Assembly: GCA_921293015.1 (NCBI GenBank) | Contig: OV121092.1 | Coordinates: forward strand, 36,587,764-36,651,763 | Origin: Phorcus lineatus | Lineage: Eukaryota; Mollusca; Gastropoda; Trochida; Trochidae | Direction: 5' to 3' | DNA length: 64,000 nucleotides | Shown here: piece after piece, positions 51,574-63,845 of the stretch | How positions within the stretch are numbered: the first letter of the stretch is position 1 | Layout of the letters: the number at the start of each line of letters is the position of its first letter | The notes under the pieces: generated by a model | The model's database searches: none | Seen by the model: the letters and a program-made list of their open reading frames with translations, nothing else | Told to the model about the DNA's origin: nothing | Made by a program: the position numbers and the translations under genes

Positions 51574-53237
51574 ATGCATATTTCTAAACCAAACTTTCAT
51601 CAAATGTACATCACATTGTGTTCTATCAATTGAGCAATACCAATTTCCTGTCCGATTCTTGGTTTGGCCTCCAGATTCGAGCTTAAACAGGTACAGATAG
51701 CTGATTTTGACCAAATTCGCGGAAAAAGACTGAGTCCAATATATGCATATTGTTGTAGCGAGCGCGATAACTTTCTTAAAAATGCATATTTCTAAACCAA
51801 ACTTTCATCAAATGTACATCACATTGTGTTCTATCGATTGAGCAATACCAATTTCCTGTCCGGTTCTTGGTTTGGCCTCAAGTTTCGAGCTTAAACAGGT
51901 ACAGATAGCTGATTTTGACCAAATTCGCGGAAAAAGACTGAGTCCAATATATGCATATTGTTGTAGCGAGCGCGATAACTTTCTTAAAAATGCATATTTC
52001 TAAACCAAACTTTCATCAAATGTACATCACATTGTGTTCTATCGATTGAGCAATACCAATTTCCTGTCCGGTTCTTGGTTTGGCCTCAAGTTTCGAGCTT
52101 AAACAGGTACAGATAGCTGATTTTGAACAAATTCGCGGAAAAAGACTGAGTCCAATATATGCATATTGTTGTAGCGAGCACGATAACTTTCTTAAAAATG
52201 CATATTTCTAAACCAAACTTTCATCAAATGTACATCACATTGTGTTCTATCGATTGAGCAATACCAATTTCCTGTCCGGTTCTTGGTTTGGCCTCAAGTT
52301 TCGAGCTTAAACAGGTACAGATAGCTGATTTTGACCAAATTCGCGGAAAAAGACTGAGTCCAATATATGCATATTGTTGTAGCGAGCGCGATAACTTTCT
52401 TAAAAATGCATATTTCTAAACCAAACTTTCATCAAATGTACATCACATTGTGTTCTATCGATTGAGCAATACCAATTTCCTGTCCGGTTCTTGGTTTGGC
52501 CTCAAGTTTCGAGCTTAAACAGGTACAGATAGCTGATTTTGACCAAATTCGCGGAAAAAGACTGAGTCCAATATATGCATATTGTTGTAGCGAGCGCGAT
52601 AACTTTCTTAAAAATGCATATTTCTAAACCAAACTTTCATCAAATGTACATCACATTGTGTTCTATCGATTGAGCAATAGCAATTTCCTGTCCGATTCTT
52701 GGTTTGGCCTCAAGTTTCGAGCTTAAACAGGTACAGATAGCTGATTTTGACCAAATTCGCGGAAAAAGACTGAGTCCAATATATGCATATTGTTGTAGCG
52801 AGCGTGATAACTTTCTTAAAAATGCATATTTCTAAACCAAACTTTCATCAAATGTACATCACATTGTGTTCTAACAATTGAGCAATACCAATTTCCTGTC
52901 CGATTCTTGGTTTGGCCTCCAGATTCGAGCTTAAACAGGTACAGATAGCTGATTTTGAACAAATTCGCGGAAAAAGACTGAGTCCAATATATGCATATTG
53001 TTGTAGCGAGCACGATAACTTTCTTAAAAATGCATATTTCTAAACCAAACTTTCATCAAATGTACATCACATTGTGTTCTATCGATTGAGCAATACCAAT
53101 TTCCTGTCCGGTTCTTGGTTTGGCCTCAAGTTTCGAGCTTAAACAGGTACAGATAGCTGATTTTGACCAAATTCGCGGAAAAAGACTGAGTCCAATATAT
53201 GCATATTGTTGTAGCGAGCGCGATAACTTTCTTAAAA
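51574..53237 (+). repeat. Eight-monomer alpha-rich linker with a recombinant copy
   Basis: The order is ATCAATTG, alpha, an alpha/gamma recombinant at 51990 (alpha head, then GAACAA and GAGCACG as in the TAACAATTG type), alpha, alpha, GAGCGTG monomer, TAACAATTG, alpha. From 52198 it follows 39718 onward at a 12480-bp offset. Confidence 0.8.
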
Positions 53238-56149
53238 ATGCATATTTCTAAACCAAACTTTCATCAAATGTACATCACATTGTGTTCTATCGATTGAGCA
53301 ATACCAATTTCCTGTCCGGTTCTTGGTTTGGCCTCAAGTTTCGAGCTTAAACAGGTACAGATAGCTGATTTTGACCAAATTCGCGGAAAAAGACTGAGTC
53401 CAATATATGCATATTGTTGTAGCGAGCGCGATAACTTTCTTAAAAATGCATATTTCTAAACCAAACTTTCATCAAATAAACACCACATTGTGTTCTATCG
53501 ATTGAGCAATAGCAATTTCCTGTCCGGTTCTTGGTTTGGCCTCAAGTTTCGAGCTTAAACAGGTACAGATAGCTGATTTTGACCAAATTCGCGGAAAAAG
53601 ACTGAGTCCAATATATGCATATTGTTGTAGCGAGCGCGATAACTTTCTTAAAAATGCATATTTCTAAACCAATCTTTCATCAATTGTACATCACATTGTG
53701 TTCTATCGATTGAGCAATAGCAATTTCATGTCCGATTCTTGGTTTGGGCTCCAGATTCGAGCTTAAACAGGTACAGATAGCTGATTTTGACCAAATTCGC
53801 GGAAAAAGACTGAGTCCAATATATGCATATTGTTGTAGCGAGCGCGATAACTTTCTTAAAAATGCATATTTCTAAACCAAACTTTCATCAAATGTACACC
53901 ACATTGTGTTCTATCGATTGAGCAATACCAATTTCCTGTCCGGTTCTTGGTTTGGCCTCAAGTTTCGAGCTTAAACAGGTACAGATAGCTGATTTTGACC
54001 AAATTCGCGGAAAAAGACTGAGTCCAATATATGCATATTGTTGTAGCGAGCGCGATAACTTTCTTAAAAATGCATATTTCTAAACCAATCTTTCATCAAT
54101 TGTACATCACATTGTGTTCTATCGATTGAGCAATAGCAATTTCATGTCCGATTCTTGGTTTGGGCTCCAGATTCGAGCTTAAACAGGTACAGATAGCTGA
54201 TTTTGACCAAATTCGCGGAAAAAGACTGAGTCCAATATATGCATATTGTTGTAGCGAGCGCGATAACTTTCTTAAAAATGCATATTTCTAAACCAAACTT
54301 TCATCAAATGTACACCACATTGTGTTCTATCGATTGAGCAATACCAATTTCCTGTCCGGTTCTTGGTTTGGCCTCAAGTTTCGAGCTTAAACAGGTACAG
54401 ATAGCTGATTTTGACCAAATTCGCGGAAAAAGACTGAGTCCAATATATGCATATTGTTGTAGCGAGCGCGATAACTTTCTTAAAAATGCATATTTCTAAA
54501 CCAAACTTTCATCAAATGTACATCACATTGTGTTCTATCGATTGAGCAATACCAATTTCATGTCCGATTCTTGGTTTGGCCTCCAGATTCGAGCTTAAAC
54601 AGGTACAGATAGCTGATTTTGAACAAATTCGCGGAAAAAGACTGAGTCCAATATATGCATATTGTTGTAGCGAGCACGATAACTTTCTTAAAAATGCATA
54701 TTTCTAAACCAAACTTTCATCAAATGTACACCACATTGTGTTCTATCGATTGAGCAATACCAATTTCATGTCCGGTTCTTGGTTTGGCCTCAAGTTTCGA
54801 GCTTAAACAGGTACAGATAGCTGATTTTGACCAAATTCGCGGAAAAAGACTGAGTCCAAGATATGCATATTGTTGTAGCGAGCGCGATAACTTTCTTAAA
54901 AAGGCATATTTCTAAACCAAACTTTCATCAAATGTACATCACATTGTGTTCTATCGATTGAGCAATACCAATTTCCTGTCCGATTCTTGGTTTGGCCTCC
55001 AGATTCGAGCTTAAACAGGTACAGATAGCTGATTTTGAACAAATTCGCGGAAAAAGACTGAGTCCAATATATGCATATTGTTGTAGCGAGCACGATAACT
55101 TTCTTAAAAATGCATATTTCTAAACCAAACTTTCATCAAATGTACACCACATTGTGTTCTATCGATTGAGCAATACCAATTTCATGTCCGATTCTTGGTT
55201 TGGGCTCCAGATTCGAGCTTAAACAGGTACAGATAGCTGATTTTGACCAAATTCGCGGGAAAAGACTGAGTCCAAGATATGCATATTGTTGTAGCGAGCG
55301 CGATAACTTTCTTAAAAATGCATATTTCTAAACCAAACTTTCATCAAATGTACATCACATTGTGTTCTATCGATTGAGCAATACCAATTTCATGTCCGGT
55401 TCTTGGTTTGGCCTCAAGTTTCGAGCTTAAACAGGTACAGATAGCTGATTTTGACCAAATTCGCGGAAAAAGACTGAGTCCAAGATATGCATATTGTTGT
55501 AGCGAGCGCGATAACTTTCTTAAAAATGCATATTTCTAAACCAAACTTTCATCAAATGTACATCACATTGTGTTCTATCGATTGAGCAATACCAATTTCC
55601 TGTCCGATTCTTGGTTTGGCCTCCAGATTCGAGCTTAAACAGGTACAGATAGCTGATTTTGACCAAATTCGCGGAAAAAGACTGAGTCCAATATATGCAT
55701 ATTGTTGTAGCGAGCACGATAACTTTCTTAAAAATGCATATTTCTAAACCAAACTTTCATCAAATGTACACCACATTGTGTTCTATCGATTGAGCAATAC
55801 CAATTTCATGTCCGATTCTTGGTTTGGGCTCCAGATTCGAGCTTAAACAGGTACAGATAGCTGATTTTGACCAAATTCGCGGGAAAAGACTGAGTCCAAG
55901 ATATGCATATTGTTGTAGCGAGCGCGATAACTTTCTTAAAAATGCATATTTCTAAACCAAACTTTCATCAAATGTACATCACATTGTGTTCTATCGATTG
56001 AGCAAGACCAATTTCCTGTCCGGTTCTTGGTTTGGCCTCAAGTTTCGAGCTTAAACAGGTACATATAGCTGATTTTGACCAAATTTGCGAAAAAAGACTG
56101 AGTCCAATATATGCATATTGTTGTAGCGAGCGCGATAACTTTCTTAAAA
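53238..56149 (+). repeat. 14-monomer HOR (2912 bp), copy 1
   Basis: The order is alpha; CAAATAAACACC; CAATCTTT/CAATTG; alpha CACCAC; CAATCTTT/CAATTG; alpha CACCAC; gamma TTTCATG; alpha CCAAGATATG; gamma; beta CGCGGG; alpha CCAAGATATG; gamma; beta CGCGGG; AAGACC/ACATATAGC/TTTGCG. The only difference from copy 2 that I can find is G instead of T at 54903 (AAGGCAT). Confidence 0.93.
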
Positions 56150-59061
56150 ATGCATATTTCTAAACCAAACTTTCATCAAATGTACATCACATTGTGTTCT
56201 ATCGATTGAGCAATACCAATTTCCTGTCCGGTTCTTGGTTTGGCCTCAAGTTTCGAGCTTAAACAGGTACAGATAGCTGATTTTGACCAAATTCGCGGAA
56301 AAAGACTGAGTCCAATATATGCATATTGTTGTAGCGAGCGCGATAACTTTCTTAAAAATGCATATTTCTAAACCAAACTTTCATCAAATAAACACCACAT
56401 TGTGTTCTATCGATTGAGCAATAGCAATTTCCTGTCCGGTTCTTGGTTTGGCCTCAAGTTTCGAGCTTAAACAGGTACAGATAGCTGATTTTGACCAAAT
56501 TCGCGGAAAAAGACTGAGTCCAATATATGCATATTGTTGTAGCGAGCGCGATAACTTTCTTAAAAATGCATATTTCTAAACCAATCTTTCATCAATTGTA
56601 CATCACATTGTGTTCTATCGATTGAGCAATAGCAATTTCATGTCCGATTCTTGGTTTGGGCTCCAGATTCGAGCTTAAACAGGTACAGATAGCTGATTTT
56701 GACCAAATTCGCGGAAAAAGACTGAGTCCAATATATGCATATTGTTGTAGCGAGCGCGATAACTTTCTTAAAAATGCATATTTCTAAACCAAACTTTCAT
56801 CAAATGTACACCACATTGTGTTCTATCGATTGAGCAATACCAATTTCCTGTCCGGTTCTTGGTTTGGCCTCAAGTTTCGAGCTTAAACAGGTACAGATAG
56901 CTGATTTTGACCAAATTCGCGGAAAAAGACTGAGTCCAATATATGCATATTGTTGTAGCGAGCGCGATAACTTTCTTAAAAATGCATATTTCTAAACCAA
57001 TCTTTCATCAATTGTACATCACATTGTGTTCTATCGATTGAGCAATAGCAATTTCATGTCCGATTCTTGGTTTGGGCTCCAGATTCGAGCTTAAACAGGT
57101 ACAGATAGCTGATTTTGACCAAATTCGCGGAAAAAGACTGAGTCCAATATATGCATATTGTTGTAGCGAGCGCGATAACTTTCTTAAAAATGCATATTTC
57201 TAAACCAAACTTTCATCAAATGTACACCACATTGTGTTCTATCGATTGAGCAATACCAATTTCCTGTCCGGTTCTTGGTTTGGCCTCAAGTTTCGAGCTT
57301 AAACAGGTACAGATAGCTGATTTTGACCAAATTCGCGGAAAAAGACTGAGTCCAATATATGCATATTGTTGTAGCGAGCGCGATAACTTTCTTAAAAATG
57401 CATATTTCTAAACCAAACTTTCATCAAATGTACATCACATTGTGTTCTATCGATTGAGCAATACCAATTTCATGTCCGATTCTTGGTTTGGCCTCCAGAT
57501 TCGAGCTTAAACAGGTACAGATAGCTGATTTTGAACAAATTCGCGGAAAAAGACTGAGTCCAATATATGCATATTGTTGTAGCGAGCACGATAACTTTCT
57601 TAAAAATGCATATTTCTAAACCAAACTTTCATCAAATGTACACCACATTGTGTTCTATCGATTGAGCAATACCAATTTCATGTCCGGTTCTTGGTTTGGC
57701 CTCAAGTTTCGAGCTTAAACAGGTACAGATAGCTGATTTTGACCAAATTCGCGGAAAAAGACTGAGTCCAAGATATGCATATTGTTGTAGCGAGCGCGAT
57801 AACTTTCTTAAAAATGCATATTTCTAAACCAAACTTTCATCAAATGTACATCACATTGTGTTCTATCGATTGAGCAATACCAATTTCCTGTCCGATTCTT
57901 GGTTTGGCCTCCAGATTCGAGCTTAAACAGGTACAGATAGCTGATTTTGAACAAATTCGCGGAAAAAGACTGAGTCCAATATATGCATATTGTTGTAGCG
58001 AGCACGATAACTTTCTTAAAAATGCATATTTCTAAACCAAACTTTCATCAAATGTACACCACATTGTGTTCTATCGATTGAGCAATACCAATTTCATGTC
58101 CGATTCTTGGTTTGGGCTCCAGATTCGAGCTTAAACAGGTACAGATAGCTGATTTTGACCAAATTCGCGGGAAAAGACTGAGTCCAAGATATGCATATTG
58201 TTGTAGCGAGCGCGATAACTTTCTTAAAAATGCATATTTCTAAACCAAACTTTCATCAAATGTACATCACATTGTGTTCTATCGATTGAGCAATACCAAT
58301 TTCATGTCCGGTTCTTGGTTTGGCCTCAAGTTTCGAGCTTAAACAGGTACAGATAGCTGATTTTGACCAAATTCGCGGAAAAAGACTGAGTCCAAGATAT
58401 GCATATTGTTGTAGCGAGCGCGATAACTTTCTTAAAAATGCATATTTCTAAACCAAACTTTCATCAAATGTACATCACATTGTGTTCTATCGATTGAGCA
58501 ATACCAATTTCCTGTCCGATTCTTGGTTTGGCCTCCAGATTCGAGCTTAAACAGGTACAGATAGCTGATTTTGACCAAATTCGCGGAAAAAGACTGAGTC
58601 CAATATATGCATATTGTTGTAGCGAGCACGATAACTTTCTTAAAAATGCATATTTCTAAACCAAACTTTCATCAAATGTACACCACATTGTGTTCTATCG
58701 ATTGAGCAATACCAATTTCATGTCCGATTCTTGGTTTGGGCTCCAGATTCGAGCTTAAACAGGTACAGATAGCTGATTTTGACCAAATTCGCGGGAAAAG
58801 ACTGAGTCCAAGATATGCATATTGTTGTAGCGAGCGCGATAACTTTCTTAAAAATGCATATTTCTAAACCAAACTTTCATCAAATGTACATCACATTGTG
58901 TTCTATCGATTGAGCAAGACCAATTTCCTGTCCGGTTCTTGGTTTGGCCTCAAGTTTCGAGCTTAAACAGGTACATATAGCTGATTTTGACCAAATTTGC
59001 GAAAAAAGACTGAGTCCAATATATGCATATTGTTGTAGCGAGCGCGATAACTTTCTTAAAA
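56150..59061 (+). repeat. 14-monomer HOR (2912 bp), copy 2
   Basis: This copy directly abuts copy 1 and matches it monomer for monomer. The match ends at 59062, where copy 1 is followed by an alpha monomer but copy 2 by a CCTCTAG monomer. Near-identity in a family whose monomers commonly differ at several sites implies a recent duplication, or an assembly artefact. Confidence 0.93.
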
Positions 59062-61973
59062 ATGCATATTTCTAAACCAAACTTTCATCAAATGTACATC
59101 ACATTGTGTTCTATCGATTGAGCAATACCAATTTCCTGTCTGATTCTTGGTTTGGCCTCTAGATTCGAGCTTAAACAGGTACAGATAGCTGATTTTGAAC
59201 AAATTCGCGGAAAAAGACTGAGTCCAATATATGCATATTGTTGTAGCGAGCACGATAACTTTCTTAAAAATGCATATTTCTAAACCAAACTTTCATCAAA
59301 TGTACACCACATTGTGTTCTATCGATTGAGCAATACCAATTTCATGTCCGATTCTTGGTTTGGGCTCCAGATTCGAGCTTAAACAGGTACATATAGCTGA
59401 TTTTGACCAAATTTGCGAAAAAAGACTGAGTCCAATATATGCATATTGTTGTAGCGAGCACGATAACTTTCTTAAAAATGCATATTTCTAAACCAAACTT
59501 TCATCAAATGTACATCACATTGTGTTCTATCGATTGAGCAACACCAATTTCCTGTCTGATTCTTAGTTTGGCCTCCAGATTCGAGCTTAAACAGGTACAG
59601 ATAGCTGATTTTGAACAAATTCGCGGAAAAAGACTGAGTCCAATATATGCATTTTGTTGTAGCGAGCACGATAACTTTCTTAAAAATGCATATTTCTAAA
59701 CCAAACTTTCATCAAATGTACACCACATTGTGTTCTATCGATTGAGCAATAGCAATTTCATGTCCGATTCTTGGTTTGGCCTCCAGATTCGAGCTTAAAC
59801 AGGTACATATAGCTGATTTTGACCAAATTTGCGAAAAAAGACTGAGTCCAATATATGCATATTGTTGTAGCGAGCGCGATAACTTTCTTAAAAATGCATA
59901 TTTCTAAACCAAACTTTCATCAAATGTACATCACATTGTGTTCTATCGATTGAGCAATACCAATTTCCTGTCCGATTCTTGGTTTGGCCTCCAGATTCGA
60001 GCTTAAACAGGTACAGATAGCTGATTTTGAACAAATTCGCGGAAAAAGACTGAGTCCAATATATGCATATTGTTGTAGCGAGCGTGATAACTTTCTTAAA
60101 AATGCATATTTCTAAACCAAACTTTCATCAAATGTACACCACATTGTGTTCTATCGATTAAGCAATACCAATTTCATGTCCGATTCTTGGTTTGGGCTCC
60201 AGATTCGAGCTTAAACAGGTACAGATAGCTGATTTTGACCAAATTCGCGGGAAAAGACTGAGTCCAAGATATGCATATTGTTGTAGCGAGCGCGATAACT
60301 TTCTTAAAAATGCATATTTCTAAACCAAACTTTCATCAAATGTACACCACATTGTGTTCTATCGATTGAGCAATACCAATTTCATGTCCGATTCTTGGTT
60401 TGGGCTCCAGATTCGAGCTTAAACAGGTACAGATAGCTGATTTTGACCAAATTCGCGGGAAAAGACTGAGTCCAAGATATGCATATTGTTGTAGCGAGCG
60501 CGATAACTTTCTTAAAAATGCATATTTCTAAACCAAACTTTCATCAAATGTACATCACATTGTGTTCTATCGATTGAGCAATACCAATTTCATGTCCGGT
60601 TTTTGGTTTGGCCTCAAGTTTCGAGCTTAAACAGGTACAGATAGCTGATTTTGACCAAATTCGCGGAAAAAGACTGAGTCCAAGATATGCATATTGTTGT
60701 AGCGAGCGCGATAACTTTCTTAAAAATGCATATTTCTAAACCAAACTTTCATCAAATGTACATCACATTGTGTTCTATCGATTGAGCAATACCAATTTCC
60801 TGTCCGATTCTTGGTTTGGCCTCCAGATTCGAGCTTAAACAGGTACAGATAGCTGATTTTGACCAAATTCGCGGAAAAAGACTGAGTCCAATATATGCAT
60901 ATTGTTGTAGCGAGCACGATAACTTTCTTAAAAATGCATATTTCTAAACCAAACTTTCATCAAATGTACACCACATTGTGTTCTATCGATTGAGCAATAC
61001 CAATTTCATGTCCGATTCTTGGTTTGGGCTCCAGATTCGAGCTTAAACAGGTACAGATAGCTGATTTTGACCAAATTCGCGGGAAAAGACTGAGTCCAAG
61101 ATATGCATATTGTTGTAGCGAGCGCGATAACTTTCTTAAAAATGCATATTTCTAAACCAAACTTTCATCAAATGTACATCACATTGTGTTCTATCGATTG
61201 AGCAAGACCAATTTCCTGTCCGATTCTTGGTTTGGCCTCAAGTTTCGAGCTTAAACAGGTACATATAGCTGATTTTGACCAAATTTGCGAAAAAAGACTG
61301 AGTCCAATATATGCATATTGTTGTAGCGAGCGCGATAACTTTCTTAAAAATGCATATTTCTAAACCAAACTTTCATCAAATGTACATCACATTGTGTTCT
61401 ATCGATTGAGCAATACCAATTTCCTGTCTGATTCTTGGTTTGGCCTCTAGATTCGAGCTTAAACAGGTACAGATAGCTGATTTTGAACAAATTCGCGGAA
61501 AAAGACTGAGTCCAATATATGCATATTGTTGTAGCGAGCACGATAACTTTCTTAAAAATGCATATTTCTAAACCAAACTTTCATCAAATGTACACCACAT
61601 TGTGTTCTATCGATTGAGCAATACCAATTTCATGTCCGATTCTTGGTTTGGGCTCCAGATTCGAGCTTAAACAGGTACATATAGCTGATTTTGACCAAAT
61701 TTGCGAAAAAAGACTGAGTCCAATATATGCATATTGTTGTAGCGAGCACGATAACTTTCTTAAAAATGCATATTTCTAAACCAAACTTTCATCAAATGTA
61801 CATCACATTGTGTTCTATCGATTGAGCAATACCAATTTCCTGTCTGATTCTTGGTTTGGCCTCCAGATTCGAGCTTAAACAGGTACAGATAGCTGATTTT
61901 GAACAAATTCGCGGAAAAAGACTGAGTCCAATATATGCATATTGTTGTAGCGAGCGCGATAACTTTCTTAAAA
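59062..61973 (+). repeat. Mosaic block rich in the m123 T variant, 14 monomers
   Basis: The monomers are CCTCTAG, beta and gamma types, many with ACATATAGC and TTTGCG. 59478 has the rare GCATTTTG variant. 60102 has a GATTAAG beta, 60310 a CGCGGG beta and 60518 the private GGTTTTTGG. 60518-61349 resembles 58230-59061. 59062-59477 and 61350-61765 carry the same CCTCTAG plus beta pair. Confidence 0.78.
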
Positions 61974-62805
61974 ATGCATAATTCTAAACCAAACTTTCAT
62001 CAAATGTACACCACATTGTGTTCTATCGATTGAGTAATACCAATTTCCTGTCCGATTCTTGGTTTGGCCTCCAGATTCGAGCTTAAACAGGTACAGATAG
62101 CTGATTTTGACCAAATTCGCGGAAAAAGACTGAGTCCAATATATGCATTTTGTTGTAGCGAGCACGATAACTTTCTTAAAAATGCATATTTCTAAACCAA
62201 ACTTTCATCAAATGTACACCACATTGTGTTCTATCGATTGAGCAATAGCAATTTCATGTCCGATTCTTGGTTTGGCCTCCAGATTCGAGCTTAAACAGGT
62301 ACATATAGCTGATTTTGACCAAATTTGCGGAAAAAGACTGAGTCCAATATATGCATATTGTTGTAGCGAGCGCGATAACTTTCTTAAAAATGCATATTTC
62401 TAAACCAAACTTTCATCAAATGTACATCACATTGTGTTCTATCGATTGAGCAATACCAATTTCCTGTCCGATTCTTGGTTTGGCCTCCAGATTCGAGCTT
62501 AAACAGGTACAGATAGCTGATTTTGACCAAATTCGCGGAAAAAGACTGAGTCCAATATATGCATTTTGTTGTAGCGAGCACGATAACTTTCTTAAAAATG
62601 CATATTTCTAAACCAAACTTTCATCAAATGTACACCACATTGTGTTCTATCGATTGAGCAATAGCAATTTCATGTCCGATTCTTGGTTTGGCCTCCAGAT
62701 TCGAGCTTAAACAGGTACATATAGCTGATTTTGACCAAATTTGCGAAAAAAGACTGAGTCCAATATATGCATATTGTTGTAGCGAGCGCGATAACTTTCT
62801 TAAAA
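61974..62805 (+). repeat. Dimeric HOR (416 bp), two tandem copies
   Basis: A gamma monomer with GCATTTTG (m176 T) alternates with a TTTCATG/ACATATAGC monomer, at 61974-62389 and 62390-62805. A further copy of the pair is at 59478-59893. The first copy has private changes, including GCATAATTC at m3-11 and GAGTAATACC at m60-69. Confidence 0.83.
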
Positions 62806-63845
62806 ATGCATATTTCTAAACCAAACTTTCATCAAATGTACATCACATTGTGTTCTATCGATTGAGCAATACCAATTTCCTGTCCGATTCTTGGTTTGGC
62901 CTCCAGATTCGAGCTTAAACAGGTACAGATAGCTGATTTTGAACAAATTCGCGGAAAAAGACTGAGTCCAATATATGCATATTGTTGTAGCGAGCACGAT
63001 AACTTTCTTAAAAATGCATATTTCTAAACCAAACTTTCATCAAATGTACACCACATTGTGTTCTATCGATTAAGCAATACCAATTTCATGTCCGATTCTT
63101 GGTTTGGGCTCCAGATTCGAGCTTAAACAGGTACAGATAGCTGATTTTGACCAAATTCGCGGGAAAAGACTGAGTCCAAGATATGCATATTGTTGTAGCG
63201 AGCGCGATAACTTTCTTAAAAATGCATATTTCTAAACCAAACTTTCATCAAATGTACATCACATTGTGTTCTATCGATTGAGAAAGACCAATTTCCTGTC
63301 CGGTTCTTGGTTTGGCCTCAAGTTTCGAGCTTAAACAGGTACATATAGCTGATTTTGACCAAATTTGCGAAAAAAGACTGAGTCCAATATATGCATATTG
63401 TTGTAGCGAGCGCGATAACTTTCTTAAAAATGCATATTTCTAAACCAAACTTTCATCAAATGTACATCACATTGTGTTCTATCGATTGAGCAATACCAAT
63501 TTCCTGTCCGATTCTTGGTTTGGCCTCCAGATTCGAGCTTAAACAGGTACAGATAGCTGATTTTGAACAAATTCGCGGAAAAAGACTGAGTCCAATATAT
63601 GCATATTGTTGTAGCGAGCACGATAACTTTCTTAAAAATGCATATTTCTAAACCAAACTTTCATCAAATGTACACCACATTGTGTTCTATCGATTGAGCA
63701 ATACCAATTTCATGTCCGATTCTTGGTTTGGGCTCCAGATTCGAGCTTAAACAGGTACAGATAGCTGATTTTGACCAAATTCGCGGGAAAAGACTGAGTC
63801 CAAGATATGCATATTGTTGTAGCGAGCGCGATAACTTTCTTAAAA
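62806..63845 (+). repeat. Trimeric HOR (624 bp), running out of the window
   Basis: Gamma, beta with CGCGGG/CCAAGATATG, and AAGACC/ACATATAGC/TTTGCG occur at 62806-63429. The trimer starts again at 63430 and 63638 and continues into the partial monomer at 63846. The same trimer closes each full 14-mer (55526-56149, 58438-59061), so it appears to be the growing end of that lineage. Confidence 0.85.
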
